In this document: piece after piece, positions 61,948 through 64,000 of the stretch | Layout: each line of letters starts with the position of its first letter | How positions within the stretch are numbered: the stretch's first letter is position 1 | Source: Pyropia yezoensis | Lineage: Eukaryota; Rhodophyta; Bangiophyceae; Bangiales; Bangiaceae | Assembly: GCA_009829735.1 (NCBI GenBank) | Contig: CM020620.1 | Coordinates: forward strand, 11,157,420 to 11,221,419 | Length of the DNA: 64,000 nt | Direction: 5' to 3' | The notes under the pieces: generated by a model | Database searches by the model: none | What the model was told of the DNA's origin: nothing | The model's input: only the letters and a program-made list of their open reading frames with translations | Program-made: the position numbers and the translations under genes

Positions 61948-62417
61948 TGTGGCAAAAACCACAAGCACACACGGCACCCAAGTTGGGGCGGTGTGCCAGG
62001 GCTGCCTCCCGTGTCGGGGGAACCGGAAGAAGTGCAAGTCGCACACACTCTGTCCCTGTTGTGGGGCAAACCCCCCCACGGACAAACAAGAGGATGGTGT
62101 GTGGTCCAACAGTTTCTTGGTCGGGACGGGGACGCAGGGCCAAGCCCCGCTGTCCCTCCCCTTATCCCCCCAGGGTCCACTCAGAATCTCGCCACTCAGA
62201 ATCTCCCACCCCAGCACCTGCCCACCGGGCCACACGAAAATTCAAGACGATAAATGCAGAAAACCCTCAAATCCAAGTTGGATTTACTACTAAGCTAACT
62301 ATCCCACAAACTTAGGGAATATGGACCCAAATGCAGGGGGAGGAACGGATCAGGCTAGTGGCCTGCCGCCCCTTGCATGGCACGTGTTGCCCCCCTACCT
62401 GGGGGTCAATACTGCCA
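61948..62417 (-). repeat. Element B 5' LTR (right on plus)
   Basis: 470 bp. Near-identical to 53201-53669. Followed on plus by GTCCC, the right copy of the target duplication. Confidence 0.95.
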
Positions 62418-62422
62418 GTCCC
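62418..62422. repeat. Target site duplication of element B, right
   Basis: GTCCC, matching 53196-53200; it also marks where element C gag resumes. Confidence 0.9.
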
Positions 62423-62868
62423 CGTTGATGGCTGTTAATCCCATGGGCCCCTCTACGATCCTTAAGGGCCCTCTCGAGAAGGAAACTGAGAAGAACGGGT
62501 CGGGTCAAGTGTTTGGGTTCAAGGGACCCATGCCCCAGTTCGTGGGAGTACGTACCATGGACAGTCGGCGCCCGTACCGTTGTTACCTTTGTTGGGAACC
62601 GGGTCACATGGCCTATCAATGTTCCATGTTGTCTGAGGTCCAACGGAAAGCGGTTCTCCAGGCCCGGGACTCGTTCCTTGCGGCCACTCGTGGACGGAGT
62701 CAGAGTACCGATGTAAAGCCGAACGCGGACCGCCAGTTCCATCGTCAGATCCGGGTTGCTATGGTTCAGGCCCTTTGTGAAGGGATAAACCTCTCGGATG
62801 ACGAGGCGGACCAGGGGTACCAAGTGAACAACGGTTCCCAGGAGCCGGGACCCTCGGGAAAAGAGTAA
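62423..62868 (+). pseudogene. gag: Element C Gag, part 2 (C-terminal, zinc knuckle)
   Basis: Continues the frame of 51940-53200 after element B. It holds the zinc knuckle CYLCWEPGHMAYQC (C-x2-C-x4-H-x4-C, 62581-62622) and ends SGKE then TAA. The slippery heptamer lies at 62856-62862. Apart from the insertion the frame is intact. Confidence 0.9.
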
Positions 62869-62898
62869 CGGGGGGCGGATCGAAACGGTCCCCTCCCC
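62856..62898 (+). promoter_or_regulatory. -1 frameshift heptamer and stem-loop of element C
   Basis: G GGA AAA in Gag register (62856-62862), then GAG TAA. After a 7-nt spacer a hairpin can form. The 5' arm GGGGGGCGGATC (62870-62881), loop GAAAC, and 3' arm GGTCCCCTCCCC give about 11 pairs with one bulged C and two G-U pairs. Heptamer, spacer and stem match the classic layout of -1 frameshift signals. The -1 frame is open from here through the protease to the window end. Confidence 0.8.
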
Positions 62899-64000
62899 AT
62901 CGTCGGGATAGTGCCTGCTTGTTTACAACTGCGTTGGGGTTCTCCAAGATCTTTAAGGGCCCCGTTATACCTGTACGTTCTGAGTCTCCTATTACTTTGA
63001 AAACCCCTTGTTCCTGTTTACCCTCTCTGGCACGACGATCCAAGTCTGGGCTCCGACGTCGGATGGGAATGAAGAAGCCCTATGGGTTCAAGGGTACCTT
63101 GCTTGTACTGCGTAAGAGAAACTTTGCTTTGAATGCTTTAGTTCGATTGGACAAGGAGGAACCGAAGGACACTACTGCTATCCTGGACACTGGTGCTGGG
63201 CCAAGCGTGGTACGTGAGGATGTCCTCCCTGAAGGGTGGCGACGACTGGCGTCAAGGGCCCCCAAGTCGACGCATGGGTGTGACGCCTCGGGTCAGTTGT
63301 TACGGGCCCGTGGGATCGTGGAACTAGCGGTAATCGTGAACGGGAAGCCGATGGAGTTCGAGTTCCTCGTGGTCAGGGCCCTCTCGGTACCATTGATCCT
63401 CGGGATGGACTTTCAGAAGGAACACGTTAAGGCGATCTACCCAGGAACAGAGTCTGTGCTTTGGAACCTGGGTTTCCTGACCTACGCCAAGAGAACGTGG
63501 GACGGAAAGACCCAGAACGCTTTTCCTGTGAAGGGTAACCCCGTACGCCAAGATCCTTCTGCCCTGTACCTCTCCAAGGGTGTAACTTTGGCACCCCGAT
63601 CCCTCCAAGCGGTCTACGTCAAGTGCGGAACGAATGGACGTTGTTTACTATATGAACGACCGCACAAGATGTCTAAGAAAGGGCTCCGTCTGCATAACGC
63701 CCTGGCTAACGTACGGACCCGGCGGGACTTCCGGATCCATATCATGAACATCTCGAACCGGGCGGTCAACTTGCCCAAGAACTTTGCCGTTGGCCTCGCT
63801 ATCCCGTACGACGGACCCGTGCTCGAGGTCCCCACTGGTTACTTGCCGGCCCCTAGTGAGGGGGCCGACCCTATTGTTACGCTGGGAACAGAGCAAGGGA
63901 ACACGTCGGGTCAAGCGTCGTCACCGGAGGGCGAGACCCCGGAAGGATCCGATGGAACCACGGTACCCGAGCCGGATACAAAGGGAAAGTCGTCAGACGG
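62856..64000 (+). CDS. pol: Element C Pol, N-terminal part (protease), runs off window
   Basis: Open in the -1 frame from the Gag slippery site to the end of the window. The first in-frame ATG is only at 63063 (MGMKKPYGFKG). That is about 195 nt after the Gag stop, which favours frameshifting over a separate start. The protease motif AILDTGAGPSVV lies at about 63178-63213. The later FLVVRALSVPLILGMDF matches the flap-to-second-strand part of retropepsins and aligns with FLVCETLSVPCILGC of element A. RT and later domains are beyond the window. The end is a Gly/Ser/Glu/Pro-rich linker. The sequence seen is intact. Confidence 0.9.

Larger units (their letters stand above)
53201..62417 (-). mobile_element. 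Element B: complete Ty3/gypsy chromovirus, nested in element C
   Basis: 9,217 bp in minus orientation with a perfect 5-bp target duplication GTCCC. Sense order from 62417 downwards: 5' LTR, primer site, gag, -1 frameshift site, pol with chromodomain, antisense accessory gene, polypurine tract, 3' LTR. The LTRs (469 and 470 bp) differ by about two changes, so insertion was recent and later than element C. A related fragment is at 1472-2062. Confidence 0.97.
51154..64000 (+). mobile_element. Element C: Ty3/gypsy retrotransposon, 3' end outside window, hosts element B
   Basis: Plus-strand element with 5' LTR, primer binding site, gag (split by element B) and the start of pol. Without the inserted 9,217-bp element B and one copy of the 5-bp duplication, the gag frame is continuous. 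The RT, integrase and 3' LTR lie beyond base 64000. It shares primer site and frameshift layout with elements A and B but has a distinct, longer LTR. Confidence 0.9.

Noticed and set aside
1-64000. tRNA, rRNA, riboswitch or bacterial operon signals
   Set aside because: None could be recognised by eye; tRNA genes in particular would need a covariance search to exclude.

Overview
The window looks like nuclear DNA of a very GC-rich eukaryote. It carries complete Ty3/gypsy LTR retrotransposons with chromodomains, Tc1/mariner-IS630 type transposases, a von Willebrand factor D domain protein, a zinc-finger protein with RGG and RS regions, and large Ala/Gly/Pro-rich low-complexity stretches. There are no bacterial operons and no tRNA or rRNA genes that I can recognise. 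A bangiophyte red alga (Porphyra/Pyropia type) or a similar GC-rich alga or protist would fit, but that is inference from composition and element content. A 500-base run of N (10536-11035) and many one-base frame changes inside otherwise coding-looking stretches show a draft assembly of hard GC-rich sequence.

Layout. 1-7 kb is a graveyard of mobile elements: the C-terminal zinc-ribbon/RuvC end of a TnpB/Fanzor-like nuclease, a recombined LTR-integrase scrap, and an LTR plus leader remnant that landed in an older ORF. 7.7-10.5 kb is a minus-strand VWD-domain gene running into the gap. 11.0-13.7 kb is a plus-strand RGG/RS zinc-finger gene. 14-15.6 kb is an Ala-rich helical coding region. 16.6-20.1 kb holds an intact DDE transposase convergent with a zinc-knuckle protein gene, followed by an 80-bp tandem array and a MITE. 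22-26.7 kb is extreme G/C low complexity. 26.8-27.8 kb is a second intact paralogous transposase. 28.7-34.5 kb is dominated by a 2.6 kb minisatellite open in all frames.

From 36.5 kb on, three Ty3/gypsy elements dominate. Element A (36518-47317, plus strand) is complete, with 363-bp LTRs differing at about one base and a perfect 5-bp target duplication. Element B (53201-62417, minus strand) is complete, with about 470-bp LTRs and a 5-bp duplication. It sits inside the gag gene of element C (51154 to beyond the window end, plus strand), whose gag frame resumes exactly after it.

The elements share a design. The 18-nt primer binding site is the same. A CCHC zinc knuckle lies at the Gag C-terminus. 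A slippery heptamer GGGAAA(A/C) lies one codon before the Gag stop, with Pol open in the -1 frame. The Pol order is protease, RT, RNase H, integrase and chromodomain where complete. In both complete elements an accessory gene is encoded on the opposite strand between pol and the 3' LTR; these two antisense proteins appear homologous. The conserved frameshift cassette and the conserved antisense gene are the most interesting findings here.
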